From positions 147,157,559-147,221,558 of the forward strand of contig CP136066.1 of the NCBI GenBank assembly GCA_032622095.1: a DNA stretch of 64,000 nt, given 5' to 3'. Positions 21,590 through 33,659 of this stretch are shown here, one piece after another. Each line of letters begins with the position of its first letter. The first letter of the stretch is position 1. Both the position numbers and the translations under genes were made by a program. Source of the DNA: Siphonodentalium dalli. Lineage: Eukaryota > Mollusca > Scaphopoda > Gadilida > Siphonodentaliidae. The notes under the pieces were generated by a model. It searched no databases. It saw only the letters and a program-made list of their open reading frames with translations, and was not told where the DNA came from.

Positions 21590-22900
21590 GCAATTATGAT
21601 TGAGTGCAAACTTGATTCTCAATCTAGTTCAAAGGGTGCTTGGAATGTGTAATTTGCTGTATGATCTCAATGAATTATTTTATGCTTGATACACTGATAC
21701 ATGTTCATAAGTAAATGTGCCATAGTAACAGAATTCAAGAGCTACATTTGTTTGTGGAAGTTTTACCTACATGTACATGGTACTAGATAAAATATTCCCA
21801 AAATCATCTTTATTGACTATTTTACTATTTTACCCAACATAAGTTTTTTTCAATTTTTTCAATTTCCTTTATAACACCCTACAGGTCACATCTATCATCT
21901 GATTGTCATCAAACTTCATATGGATCTTCTTGATGAGGATGATGTCACAATGTTTTATAATTTTTCACATGTATCCACTGCGAAGGCCTTAATTTAAAAT
22001 TACTTCAGACTGTATAAAAATCATGAAATGCATGTTGGAATTTGTCAATAAAATGAATAATTCTTTAAATTTTAGAATCCAGTACAGTCAATTTCAGTTA
22101 ATTGCATATCGTTTAAATGCATATTTCGGTCATTTGCATAAAATATGCATGCACCAAACCATTTTCTCATAAAAAAGACTATTTTTTAATCGTTTATTTG
22201 CATAAGGGTCGGACTCTATTCCGTTTTTATGCATACGAAAATCGCCAAAAATGTTGATGAGAAGGGGTAAAAAGTCACCTCATGATGTCGAAATTATAGC
22301 AATTTGTAAAAATATTTACCTTGAAAAACGTATTTTATGGGAAAACTTAATACAAAGTTGTTGAAGATGACCATCGCGAGAGCGAAGACGGCAATTTTCA
22401 ATTTCATAACACACGTGGTTTTCTATCTCTTCTCAGTAACATGCTTCTGTTGACACACATTTCCTGTACATTTCCATATTTATTTGTGAATTGCATGATT
22501 TATTAAAATTTGTATATTTATTTGGTTGTTTGTTGAGTTTGTAAACGTTTATAAACACCTGAAGTACCTTTGTACCTTTGCTCTAATCTTAATCCAACAG
22601 TTATTTAGTGTAAACATAACTGAAGTCTCTATAGTAGATACTCATGTGTGATAGTATCTTTTTGTACTACACAATATCAGTCTGACATTGAGTTATAATG
22701 GGTGACTGCAATGTATTCATATAATGTCAAACATGATAATGCCTACTAAGCCCACCACTACTACCCCTCTGCTAAGGTTAATGCCCATATAATTACTAAT
22801 TATCTAGGGAATTAATTCTTCAGGGTGGAGTACTAATTTTTGTCTAACTACCCAAAGGTCATCTCTAGTGAATTTCACCTTTAACATGTAACTTGCTCTG
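21590..22900. other. AT-rich unassigned sequence with TTTGCATA cluster
   Basis: Between 22080 and 22260 the motifs TTGCATA, ATGCATA and ATTTGCATAA recur at least six times, after CAGTACAGTCAATTTCAG. This may be the end of a pogo/Tigger-type element or a cluster of octamer-like sites. The rest is unremarkable. Confidence 0.35.
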
Positions 22901-22905
22901 TTTTT

Positions 22906-23570
22906 AGCTCACCTGAGACGAAGTCTCCGGTGGAGCTATAGTCATCACTCCTCGTCCGTCCGTGCGTCCGTCTGTCCGTCCGTCCGTCAACTTTTTTTAT
23001 TTAAACATCTTCTCCTCTGAAACCATCATACCGAATTGGTTCATATTTGGTGTGGATGTTCCCTAGGTGACTCTCATTCAGATTTGTTCAAATGAGGTCA
23101 CCAAGTCAAATAGTTTTGATGTCAGGACCATAACTATTTTTCCACAGAGTAATTCTTAAAACGACTTCTTTTCTGAAGTTGTCGGGCCGAATGGGTTCAT
23201 ATTTGGTATGAGGGTACCTTGGGTGACTGTGGTTCAGATTTGTTCAAATGAGGTCACTGGGTCAAATGTGGGTGGGGCTATGGACATAAATCTGAATTTT
23301 TTAATATTTTTTTCAATTTAACTTATTGCTCAATTTAACCAAAAAAAAAAAATATATATATTTATTTTTAATAAATAATTTGTTTTTATTAAATAAAATA
23401 AAAAAAACCTCATTAAAATTTTGAAGAACCTATGACATTACATCTTTGGGAGGGGAGGGGAGGTACCTCTAGTCACTCCACTATATTTGGTTGAAATCAG
23501 GGGTTTGGGAGAAATCAGGAACAGACAGATGTACAGAAATGTTCAGTAAATTACTTTAATCCTTGTATTC
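22906..23570. repeat. Family J repeat (AGCTCACCTGAGACGAAG)
   Basis: Opens AGCTCACCTGAGACGAAGTC, followed by a TCCG microsatellite (22953-22990) and 'TTCATATTTGGTGTGGATG', 'CAGATTTGTTCAAATGAGG' phrases repeated at about 120 bp. The same order appears at 48957-49510. It is a common bivalve repeat type. Confidence 0.65.
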
Positions 23571-23804
23571 TCTACTACAGCAAGCCACCCATGTGCTCTG
23601 ATGGACACATGTTTATACAACTGGCAGATGGGTAGATAACAACTGCTATGCCATAGTGCTCTCCATCCCCAGAGAGTGTAATTCATGTCATTTGTAATTT
23701 AAATGAGATTAATGGTGTTATCAATGAAGCACCCTTGTTGTTTACATTATCACTCAGTGGTCATTAAAATCAGATTAATTTCATTTTCTCCAAGTTTGAA
23801 TTAA

Positions 23805-24064
23805 GAGTGTCTGTCATTTGTAGAATGAGGTTCCCAGAGGGTGAATTTATGTTGCTCCACACAGCAGGCTAGCATAACCAAATACACCCTCTGAGAACCT
23901 TATTCTGCTTAGGCCTCATCTTCTGGGAAGTATCTAGAGTCTCAAGATCTCATTCTGCTTAGGCCTCATCTTCTGGGAAGTATCTATAGTATCAAATTTA
24001 CATTGTTGTTAGTTAAATTTCCCTTCTAGGAAGTTTATATATCCCCTAATTTGCAGAAGATAAA
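23805..24064. mobile_element. Family C element, left half of a split copy
   Basis: Runs from CTGTCATTTGTAGAATGAGG to GCAGAAGATAAA, where family C continuity stops abruptly. It resumes at 31045 with AAAATTCATGATTGAGG. An internal stretch, CATTCTGCTTAGGCCTCATC, is duplicated near 23906-23990. Confidence 0.7.
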
Positions 24065-25560
24065 TAGTGCCAAATCGAAAAAGAGCTCTAGTTTTCGAGA
24101 TACCCCTACCCACGGTAGAACAAGTTAAAACTAACTTTTTTTTAAAGGAGAAATATATACTCTTTACGAAAATGATAGTGAAAAATAACGGAATTGGTGG
24201 TGGTTATTCTCAAATTGACGATGAATTATACCCACCAGTGACTTTTCCCAGAAATTAACGATTTTGGTAAAGTGAGCCCTGCGGCTATGTCCTAAGATAT
24301 TTGCCCACATTGTTGGTGTTAAAATGACTACAGCATACCATATTTGTACCTGATATGCAAGAAGTGTTGGTTAATTTTGATTTTCGTGCCATTTGGAGCC
24401 GAAACATTTATTTTTGTTGAAAAATCGATCTTTTTCAAAAAAATATATTTTTCGAACATTATCATTCAAACGTATATTGCAATAATATTGAAATATTTAG
24501 GTCATATGGTGTAGTAGTTATCTGTTAAGCATATGAAGAAAGAAATTAACAACAATTTTGAACGGTTTGTGAGATATTGGATTTTAGCTACCCCTCCCCC
24601 AAACACGTTTTTGGTCGAAAAAAATACATATTTTTTATAATGTCATTACAAACATTTTTGAATTGATCTGAATGGGACCCAATATAAATATTGTACTGAA
24701 AGTGTTCTTCAGAGATGCCGTTTAATCGATTACAGATGTGTTTAGGCTTTCAGACCCCCAGTTACAACAACAACAATTATTTTATTGATAACAGTTAATT
24801 GTGCATGCATTAACATCGGTGTTAAGTACTAAAACCTTTGTTATTAACAACATGACCAACTATATAACATATGGCTCAGTAGTTATCTGGACAACACAAG
24901 TAGAAAGAATTTGACAGAAATTGAAAAATAACGGAATAGATGGTGGCTATTGTCAAATCGACGATGAGCGATACCCTCCAATGACTTTTTCCAGAAATTA
25001 ACGATTTTAGTAAAGCGAGCCCTGTGGCTATGTCCTAGCCTATTTGCCCATATTGTTGGGGTTAAAATCACTACATCATACCATACTTCTACCTGATATG
25101 AAAAAAAGTGTTGGTTAATTTAGATCTTCCTGCCATTTGGAACCAAATTATTTATTTTTTGCTGAAAATCGCACTTTTTCACAAAAATATTATTTTTCGA
25201 ACATTATCATTCAAATGGATATTGTTATAATGCCCAAATATTTAATTGTTATGGTGATGCAGTTATTTGCCAAGCATATACAGAAAGAAGTTAACAGAAA
25301 TTTAGAACAATTTGCGAAATAATGGATTTTAGCTACACCTCCCCATGTTTTTGGTCGAAATATTACATATTTTTGTTCAGAACTTTAGCAAACTTCCCAA
25401 ATTGATCATACTGGGACCCAACATAATTCTTTTGCTGAAAATTGAGCCCGGGGACATTGCTTACGTGATTAAAGACGTGTTCAGTCTTCCAGACCCCAAA
25501 TTACAACAACAACGCATTTTATTGGCTATTACATACACTAATTAAGTGTCGCATATCAAA
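24065..25560. repeat. Left inverted arm: two tandem units of about 740 bp
   Basis: GAAAAATAACGGAAT starts at 24180 and again at 24923. From there the two units run parallel through GAGCCCTG(C/T)GGCTATGTCC, TTTTTCGAACATTATCATTC and TTACAACAACAAC. The second unit is more diverged and ends near AAGTGTCGCATATCA. Confidence 0.7.
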
Positions 25561-26150
25561 TCAACCAATCAATAGTTTATTCTCAAAAAAACAATAATGG
25601 TATACAGAGATTACAATAATTGGACAGCTGGAGAACCCAGCATGTCCGACGTATAGATGCACAAGTACTCCATTCGCGTTTAAGATTGAACAGTAGTTTG
25701 AACTATGGCCAATTGAGTAAGCACATTAAAACGTCCCCTCTCTGTCATTTTGGCAAATAGAAAAAGCATATCATTACTTTTTGGAATACAGTGGTCTTAA
25801 GAATGAACTTCTATGCGCCATACTGAATGTAATTTGATCAGAAATACTCTTTTTATGTACAGCAACTCAGTCAACGCGAAAATATTAAAATAGTTGACAC
25901 GGTTCAGACATTTATCTAAAAAACAAAGCGGTTTCCATAATGCTGCCATTTGTTAAAACTTCGTGAAAAGCATTGAAACCCTGCTGAGCGCGAAATTTAC
26001 CACCTCCAGATCGCCTGCAATCGTACGGCGACGGGCGTGTCAATGACGAAAACAACATTATCTGCCCAATCAGCTCCAACGAAACTATGTGTATATCATT
26101 GTATCCAATCAGTTCCAACAGGATTACATCCTAATTTTCCCATACAATCT
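25561..26150. other. Unique leader between left arm and satellite core
   Basis: About 590 bp with higher CpG than the arms (25980-26050). A 68-codon minus-strand frame shows no motif. No splice-bounded exon is visible. Confidence 0.4.
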
Positions 26151-28640
26151 CCCTCCCAGATAAATTGTTTACCTCCGGATATAACTACCACATACTTGTA
26201 TATCGCATAGTTTCGGCCACAATATATGTTGATATTGAATTCATAATCCCTTCAGTACATGATGTGTTCAAGACCTCAAATAGGGTATGGGTACATACAA
26301 CAGTGAACATTTGCCAGCCGCTTGTTGTGGAGTGCCACATGATGCAGACATTCGGGAACCAACACATATGTATATTCTGATAAAAACTAACCTTTGGTCA
26401 AGCCCTCAATTAATATTGGGGTCATATAATTTAACCATGTGGTGTCTTCCAAGATTTCAAATAAAGTAGGGGTCCTCAAAATTTTGCCTTTCTTATTTTC
26501 CAGTCACTTTTCGTTAAGTGCTCATTCTTTCAGAACCCAAATCCATCTATTTACATTGCTTACGTCCTTGTACAATTAACTCACCATTGTCCATACTCGC
26601 AGTCAATGATGATATCGTTCCAATCCGTGGTGTGTTCTAGTCTTCAAATTGGGAAGGGGGTAATACAAACATTGAAAAATCGCATTATTTATTTTTCAGT
26701 CGCTTTTTGTAAAGTGCCCCTGACTGTCGGGTATTAACCCATTTATAACAATTGTGTATTTCTTTATAGAATAGTCATTTGTCCATATCGTCGTTTGACC
26801 ATGCATGAGGGTAGGTTCAATGGTTTACATGGGGTAGGGGTCCCATAAAATTCGCCTTCATCATTTGCCATCTGCTGTGTGTAAGGTGCCACGGTGTGCT
26901 CGCTAACGGCGGGCTCGCGAGACCATTGCCAATCGGCCACAATCTCGGGTAATTTGGATAGCTTATGTCTTGAGCTAGTGTTATGTTCAAGACTTCAGAT
27001 AGGGATGGAGTCCACTGAGAGTAAAATTTAGCCCTTTCATTTGCTGACCATTTGTTGTGAAGTGCCATAGGCTATCGGGAACCATCTCATCCATACCAGA
27101 TTCCTATTGCCAGATAATAATCCCATTTGTCCACAACTTCAGTTAACATTGAGAGCATATCATCTTGTTAAGACTTCAAGTTGGATAGTGGGGTCCTCAA
27201 GACATAGACAATTCGCCTTCTTGTTTGCCAGCCGCTTTTTGTAAAGTGTTCCAGGATTTCGAGGGAACCAAATCACCCATATATCAATTAATAATTCCAT
27301 GACAGCAATACCTTTCGATCACACACTCAGCTAAGTATGAGCGAATATAACTTCAGCCCATGCTCTGATCAAGATATTAAATGGGTTAATGCCCCCCCCC
27401 CCCCCCCCCCCCCCCCCAAACAGTAAGTATTCGCCTTTCTCTTTCATCAACAACTTTTTGTAAAGTGACCCAGACATTCAAGACCCTGGTAAACTAATAA
27501 TGGGAGCACATCCTTTCGGTTCATTGTGTGTCCCAAGACTGCAAATGGGGTAGTGTGTGGCCTAACACATTACATTTCGTATTTGCCAGCCGCCTTTTGT
27601 AAAGTGTTCCAGGATTTCGAGAACAAAACCACACATACAAATTGTAAATAATACATGAGAGCATATAGATTCGGTTCAGTGTATGTTAAAGAGTTTAGAA
27701 GGGTTATAGGTACCCAAAAACAGTGAGATTTCGCCTTCTCTTTGCTAGCCACTTTTTGTAAAGTGCCCGAGACATTGGGAAGTCAGCCAACCCACACATC
27801 GTGCAATGAAGAGGTATATTTCCCGAATTACATACCATTTGTCCACACCCCAGTTACTATTGAGAACATGTCCATCCATTAGTGTGTTAAAGACTTTAAA
27901 TGGGGTAGGTTGCTCAAAGAAAATATTCAGCTTTGGTTTTTGCCAGCCGCCTCTGGTAAAAGTATCCTAGGATTTTGGGAACAAAACTACCCATATAACA
28001 TGTATATTCCCTGATAGCACTACCTTTCGTTCACGTGCACACTGTGATTTAATAATAAAAACATGAATATTCGGCGCATGGTGTGTTCAATAGTTTAAAT
28101 GGGCATATAAAGGGGTCCCACAAAACAAAACGTATTCGCCTTTGGAGATTGCCATCCGATTTTCGTAAAGTGCTAAAGGCTTTCGGGACCCAACCAACCC
28201 ATCCATCAACACCATATATGCGCCCCGATATTAATATTTTTGCCCACATCCTCAGTTAATATTTACAGCAATCATTCGTCTTTCTTATGTATCAGCCACT
28301 TTGTGTAAAGCGACACATGCACAACCCATCCATACAAATTATGTATTCTCTGATAGAACTACATCCCGTCACACTCTCGGTTAATATAGAGAATTAGAGA
28401 CCATATAGCTTAATTTCGTATTGCGTTGAAGTCTTTAAATCGGGTAGAGTGTTCTTGACAAATATAGCAAATTCGCCCTTCATATTTGCCAAGCAAAGTG
28501 CCACACTGTTTCGGGAACAAACCCATCCATAAACGTTGTATATTTCCTGATGTAATTGTCCTTTATAATTACATGATTCATAATACTGAGATCATATTTT
28601 GTTCAGTTCGTGGTGTGTTCAGGATGTCTAATAGGGCGGT
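26150..28640. repeat. Degenerate tandem array, about 13 units of about 180 bp
   Basis: The anchor phrase 'GCCAGCCGCTTTTTGTAAAG' followed by TGCC and 'CGGGAACCAACCCATCC' recurs at about 26313, 26500, 26696, 26868, 27047, 27227, 27447, 27585, 27745, 27941, 28150, 28291 and 28485. Spacing is 138-220 bp. Each unit also has GTGTGTTCAAGACTTTAAATG and GTAGGGGTCC blocks. Units are diverged, so the array is old. A run of 26 C (27392-27417) lies inside one unit. Confidence 0.75.
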
Positions 28641-28689
28641 GGAGCAACAATGATTTTGTTCTGTATGAGTATGTTAGTCTATATTATGT

Positions 28690-31044
28690 GTCGTTTAGAA
28701 CAAATACTTCAGTTGCTCAAAGTCGATATGTGTTAATATAAAATTACATGTCATAAATAAAATATTGTGTTGTTGTAACCAGTGTTTGCGCTGGACCGAA
28801 AAAAACTTTAGCCAAAAGTTTAGCCAAATGAACATTCATTTTATTAGCCAAATGAAAAAAACTTTAGCCAAATGTTTTTTGGCCAAATTAAAAAACAATT
28901 TGGCCAAATTAAATCATCGTTTTCTGGTCGGTTCACAATTAATGACTAAAACGTAAAATCTAACAGACAAAGGTAAAATACACAATAATTTAAATAATTT
29001 TGATGAACTAGAGGTATTTTTATATATATCATTTATTAAAAATTTATTAATCTTTATGTGAAAGAGTGATTGAGGGGGGGGGGGGGGGGGGGGGGGGGGA
29101 TTAACCCGGGATTGTCCTTCTTAATGTCATTATTTTTTGGTTTTATATCAATATCTATTTTTAAATCATTAAATATTTATCCTTGCGAAAATATCTAAGT
29201 GACATCTGGAAACTAATAACTTAATATTGTTACGCCATTATCAAATTACAATCTGTCATAAAAGCATGCATATTATTTTGACTGTATCGGTATTGACGAC
29301 AAATAGCCACAAAATATCTGTCGTGATTCACATTTGGCTGATTAAGCTATTGTCTTACACTTGGTGCTCATAAACCTCGACCGTCATAAATACAATGTCA
29401 TCATAAACGTGCATTGTGCAGGCGCGCCGTGAGTGACCAGACAAACAATTGGCTGAATGGGGATTAGGGGATTAAATGTAAAAATAAATAATGACCTTTT
29501 GCTGCTTCGTGCAGAGTGACGTAATCTTTCTCCAGATTAAAACAGCCTGCACATGTTACGAACAAATTGCTTATATACCGGCGTCAATGCACTTTACAAA
29601 ACATTGCTTTCTTCACATTGTCATAATTCAACCACGGTTTAATGTCCATGCGTCTTTGAATGTCCGTCTTGTGAAAACTAAAGATGATTGCATATCACTT
29701 TGTGATCGCTTGGTTGATAGAGTTGTCGATCGGATTTCCCTTTGTACGATATTTCATAAGTACGAAAATAATGAAATACTTTCGTCACCCAACTTCGTCT
29801 TGAATGTCGATCTATTGAGCGCTTTTATTTATTAGCTTTCTGGCTCCATGCTTTCAGTCTCCATTTGGGTTCAAAAAAAGTTTAGCCAAAAGTTTAGCCA
29901 AATGAAATTTTTATTAGCCAAATTCGAAAAAGATTAGCCATTGGCTAATTTGGCTACCGACAGCGCGAACACTGGTTGTAACTGGGGGTTTAATTGGAAA
30001 CCTGAGGTCATCTAAAAACAGGCTCGTGGTGTCTACGGATCAGGTTTTCATGACACGAATAATGATTAGATGCTCATTAGAATAATTTAGAAATGTCTGT
30101 CTTGTTATCATAAATATGTAGTTTTTCTACCAAATCGCGTCCGGTGGAGCGGTAACTAATTCCAATATCTTGAAAACCATTGACAATTTCTGTCAAATTC
30201 TTTCTACTTGTGATGTCCAGATAACTACTGAGCCATATGAATTATATGGTTGGTCACGTATTGTTTATAACAAAGGTTTTAGTACTTAACACCGATGTTA
30301 ATGCATGCACAATTAACTGTTATCAATAAAATAATTGTTGTTGTTGTAACTGGGGGTCTGAAAGCCTGAACACATCTGTAATCGATTAAGCGGCATCTCT
30401 GGACAACACTTTCAGTACAATATTCATATTGGGTCCCATTCAAATCAATTCAAAAATGTTTGTAATGACATTATCAAAAATATGTATTTTTTTCGACCAA
30501 AAACGTGTTTGGGGGAGGGGTAGCTAAAATCCAATATCTCGCAAACCGTTCAAAATTTTTGTTAACTTCTTTCTTCATGTGCTTGATAGATAACTACTAC
30601 ACTATATGGACTAAATATTTTAATATTATTGCAATATCCGTTTGAATGATAATGTTCGAAAAATAAAATTGTTTTGAAAAAGAGTTATTTTTCAACAAAA
30701 AATAAATGTTTCGGCTCCAAATGGCACGAAAATCAAAATTAACCAACACTTCGTGCATATCAGGTACAGATATGGTATGCTGTAGTCATTTTAACGTCTA
30801 CAATGTGGGCAAATAACTTAGGACATAGCCGCAGGGCTCACTTTACCAAAATCGTTAATTTCTGGAAAAAGTCACTGGTGGGTATCGTTCATCGTCGATT
30901 TGAGAATAGCCACCACCAATTCCGTTATTTTTCACTATCATTTTCATCTACAGTATATATTTCTCCTTCAAAAAAAGTTAGTTTTAATTTGTTCTACCGT
31001 GGGTAGGGGTACCCGACCACTTTTGGCGTTTGGCCGCTGTACTA
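28690..31044. repeat. Right inverted arm, interrupted by a hAT element
   Basis: The outer unit (about 30180-31010) is a good inverse of the left outer unit. The inner unit is shortened and split by the hAT at its TTGTTGTTGTAAC site (28690-28779 and 29975-30180). The terminus, GCGTTTGGCCGCTGTACTA, only loosely matches the left terminus. Confidence 0.65.
28780..29974. mobile_element. Non-autonomous hAT-like transposon nested in the composite element (E2)
   Basis: The left end is CAGTGTTTGCGCTG and the right end inverts to CAGTGTTCGCGCTG (13 of 14 matching). The flanks carry an exact 8-bp duplication, GTTGTAAC (28772-28779 and 29975-29982), which fits the hAT target preference. Just inside both ends are arrays of TTAGCCAAA motifs: about seven at 28803-28910 and four to five at 29880-29960. 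They point the same way at both ends. A run of 26 G lies at 29074-29099. A 114-codon frame (29491-29835) shows no transposase motif. Confidence 0.85.
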
Positions 31045-31265
31045 AAAATTCATGATTGAGGTGCCCAATGGGTGAACATCACCAACTTCAACTGGGTAAC
31101 TTCAATCTTATTCTAGGTCTTCCATAGCAGTTGAGGGCCTTATCAGAATGAGGTCCCCAGAGGGTGAATTTAGTGATACTAGCCCGCTGTGCAGGATAGC
31201 GTCACTAAATTCACCCTCTGGGGACCTCATTCTGCAAATAACAGACAGACTATTTCAAGGCTTGA
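31045..31265. mobile_element. Family C element, right half of the split copy
   Basis: Resumes at AAAATTCATGATTGAGGTGCC, continues through the family C centre and right hairpin to CAAATAACAGACAGACTATT. With 23805-24064 it rebuilds one family C element in correct order. Confidence 0.7.
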
Positions 31266-31324
31266 TTGTATAATACATTGTGTTGCTTGAGGCCAGACAT
31301 GCACAATGTAGGAACAGACATGCT

Positions 31325-31560
31325 TTTAGTGATGCTATCCCACACAGCGGGCTAGCATCACCAAATTCACCATCTGGATACCTCATTCTGCTTAGGCCTC
31401 ATCTTCTGGGAAGTATCTATAGTATCAAATTTACATTGTTGTTAGTTAAATTTCCCTTCTAGGAAGTTTCTATATCCCCTAATTTGCAGAAGATAAAATT
31501 CATAATTGAGGTGCCCAATGGGTGAATATCACCAACTTCAACTGGGGAACTTAATTCTTA
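31325..31560. mobile_element. Family C fragment, uninterrupted at the same site
   Basis: Contains CTAATTTGCAGAAGATAAAA followed directly by TTCATAATTGAGG: the unoccupied form of the site used by the composite element. It is nearly identical to the left flank of that element, including CAAATTTACATTGTTGTTAG. Confidence 0.65.
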
Positions 31561-32570
31561 TCCTTATCAGATTTGTGAAAATGGGATCACAAAGTCAAAT
31601 AAGGGCAGAGCAAGAGACTTAACTATTTCACTACATAGTAATTCTTAAAATATGTTTGCAAGAACTAGTTGGCTTATATAGAATGTTTTGTTCTTCCTTG
31701 ACTGCAATTCAGATTTTTTTTAATGGGGTCACCTGGTCAAATAGGGGCCAAGCGAAGGACAGTTTCCCTCTTAATATGCTTCCTTCACAAGGACCATCAG
31801 GTCTATTTTACTGATATTTATGATATGTATGAAGGGTTCTTTGGTGTCTGGAATTCAAATTTATTCAGATGGGGTCACCAGGTTAAATAGGGTGGGACCA
31901 GGGACATAACTATATGTCTCTATAGTAATTCTTAAAATGTCTTCTCAAGAGAGTTTGGACTATTTAGCTTACATATAGTATGGAGGAATCAGGAGGATCC
32001 TTTAGTGACTGAGATTCAGATTTGTTAAAATGAGGTCAACCTGACAAGAAATGGCAGGCTATGGGGAGTTAACACTTTTGTGTCCAATAAAATCATCGAA
32101 ATACCAAATTCAATAAAACATCTACCTTGGAACCACCTGACTGATTGGTCTGACATACATGTATTGTGTTTTGGGTCCATGGATAATTGGGCTTCAAACA
32201 TGTTTAAATGGTTTTAGAAAAAGGCGCTTGTGAGATTGGAAATTTCCAACAATTGAGAATGTTTGAGGTGTCGGTTGTGAAATTCCAACCTAAGACTTGG
32301 GAGTCTGGAGCCCGGTCGGGAGGGGACTTGTTAAGCTGGAGGAGGGGGGTGATCAGTAGTGTACAGTTGGCAATTTCAAGGTGGATTTTCACCAAGCTAC
32401 ATACTTCAAGTCTCTCTAGCCACACATCCTGTTTAAATCTACTTCTTTTAAAGTGATTATGAAAAGTGCTGACTGTTTTGGTCTCCAGAGTCCCAGTCTT
32501 ATCAGTCTTTGCAGTCTGGTGAGCGACCCCACAGTCATTGACTGTCTTGTTAATGCTTACATCAGCAAAA
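31561..32570. repeat. Family J-related repeat, homologous to 50640-51770
   Basis: Shares 'TCCATGGATAA(A)TGGGCTTCAA', 'CCCGGTCGGGAGGGGACTTG' and 'GTCTCCAGAGTCCCAGTCT' with the 51-kb region in the same order. The last 360 bp are especially similar. Minus-strand frames of about 70 codons occur in both copies, but they differ at many amino acids. Confidence 0.6.
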
Positions 32571-33659
32571 TTGAAATATCTGTTTGTTTTATTCTTTAAT
32601 CAAGAAGCTAACAACCTAATATACTAGTACATGTACATGTACAATATCTGTATATTGCTAACATGGAATTATAGTCAAAACGTGTATACAAAAAAATGGA
32701 CATAAAGATAACAGTATTTACAATATATACAATATATATATAATGGCCTTATGGGTTTCCACATCTGAGCTATGTCAGTTGGTGGAAAGTTCAGATGGAC
32801 CTGCACAGAAAACTACTTAATTGTTAGACTAGTACACCATGTGAAGGAATCTATGCTATATGAAGACCACAACAAGCATATTATATAACAATAAATATGT
32901 CAAAAAGATGACTTTAATCATAGTTTTAGAAGGGAAATTTTGAGAAGAGCATTCTCAGCAAGTATACAAATTGAGTGGAAATGAATAACTGCCATAAAAT
33001 GTACATGATCTGAACTAGTAAAAGTCTCGAATGGCATTGAATTAATTGAGTTCAATACTGCCTCAAGAATCGCAACATTATGTTACATGTAGGTGTGTGC
33101 TGGAAAATGGTGAACATCCATTTTTAAGAATTGATATAAAGCTTTGCTTACCAGCTATCTCTAGCAATGTGGCCTACCTGTATATACAGTTGATTGCTCC
33201 CAGTTTGAGTGGATGACTGACCTGCTTACCAACATTGGGTCTGTTCCTTGATGTTACAGTTCATGATAATAGCTTCTCACAATTTTGAAATAGGCAAACA
33301 CTCAATTGGCCTCCTCTAAAACCAAGATAACTTATTTTCCTATTTCTCAGACTCCTACACTTAACCTTTGGAATTGTGTAAATTTACCACAAGTATCCAG
33401 TTGTTTATATACATATTTTATGTCAATTTGTTCTTATATGTACATGTATCTTAGGTTCTATGTTAAAGGGATACTGTACTCAAATTTTGTTGTTTGTTTC
33501 TTTAGTCGTAGAATAAGGGAACCCAGATTTCCATTATTTGAAAGTCTGTTGAGTACGAAGTAATGTTACGGATGGCAGATTAGCCAGATGCGAAAATACA
33601 AATTGTCGTCGAGTAATTTTTGTACAGTTTTCAAACAAATGTATCAAATAAATGTTATT
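32571..33659. other. Unassigned AT-rich sequence
   Basis: Contains TACATGTACATGTACA near 32630. The 85-codon frame at 33306-33563 has no recognisable domain. I see no supported gene. Confidence 0.4.

Larger units (their letters stand above)
24065..31044. mobile_element. Composite long-inverted-arm element with satellite core
   Basis: It is bounded by TAGT at 24065 and ACTA at 31044, between the two halves of a family C element. A run of A at both joins allows a 3-bp duplication. The left arm 24065-25560 and right arm about 28690-31044 are inverted homologues: for example GAGCCCTGCGGCTATGTCC (24274) matches its complement at 30826. Each arm holds two diverged units of about 740 bp in tandem. 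The core (26150-28640) is a degenerate 180-bp array. A hAT element sits in the right arm. I find no transposase, so it is non-autonomous. Architecture resembles foldback transposons; superfamily is unassigned. Confidence 0.75.

Noticed and set aside
26150-28640. CRISPR-like spacing of repeats
   Set aside because: Units are about 180 bp, diverged and contiguous, in eukaryotic DNA; there are no short identical repeats with unique spacers.
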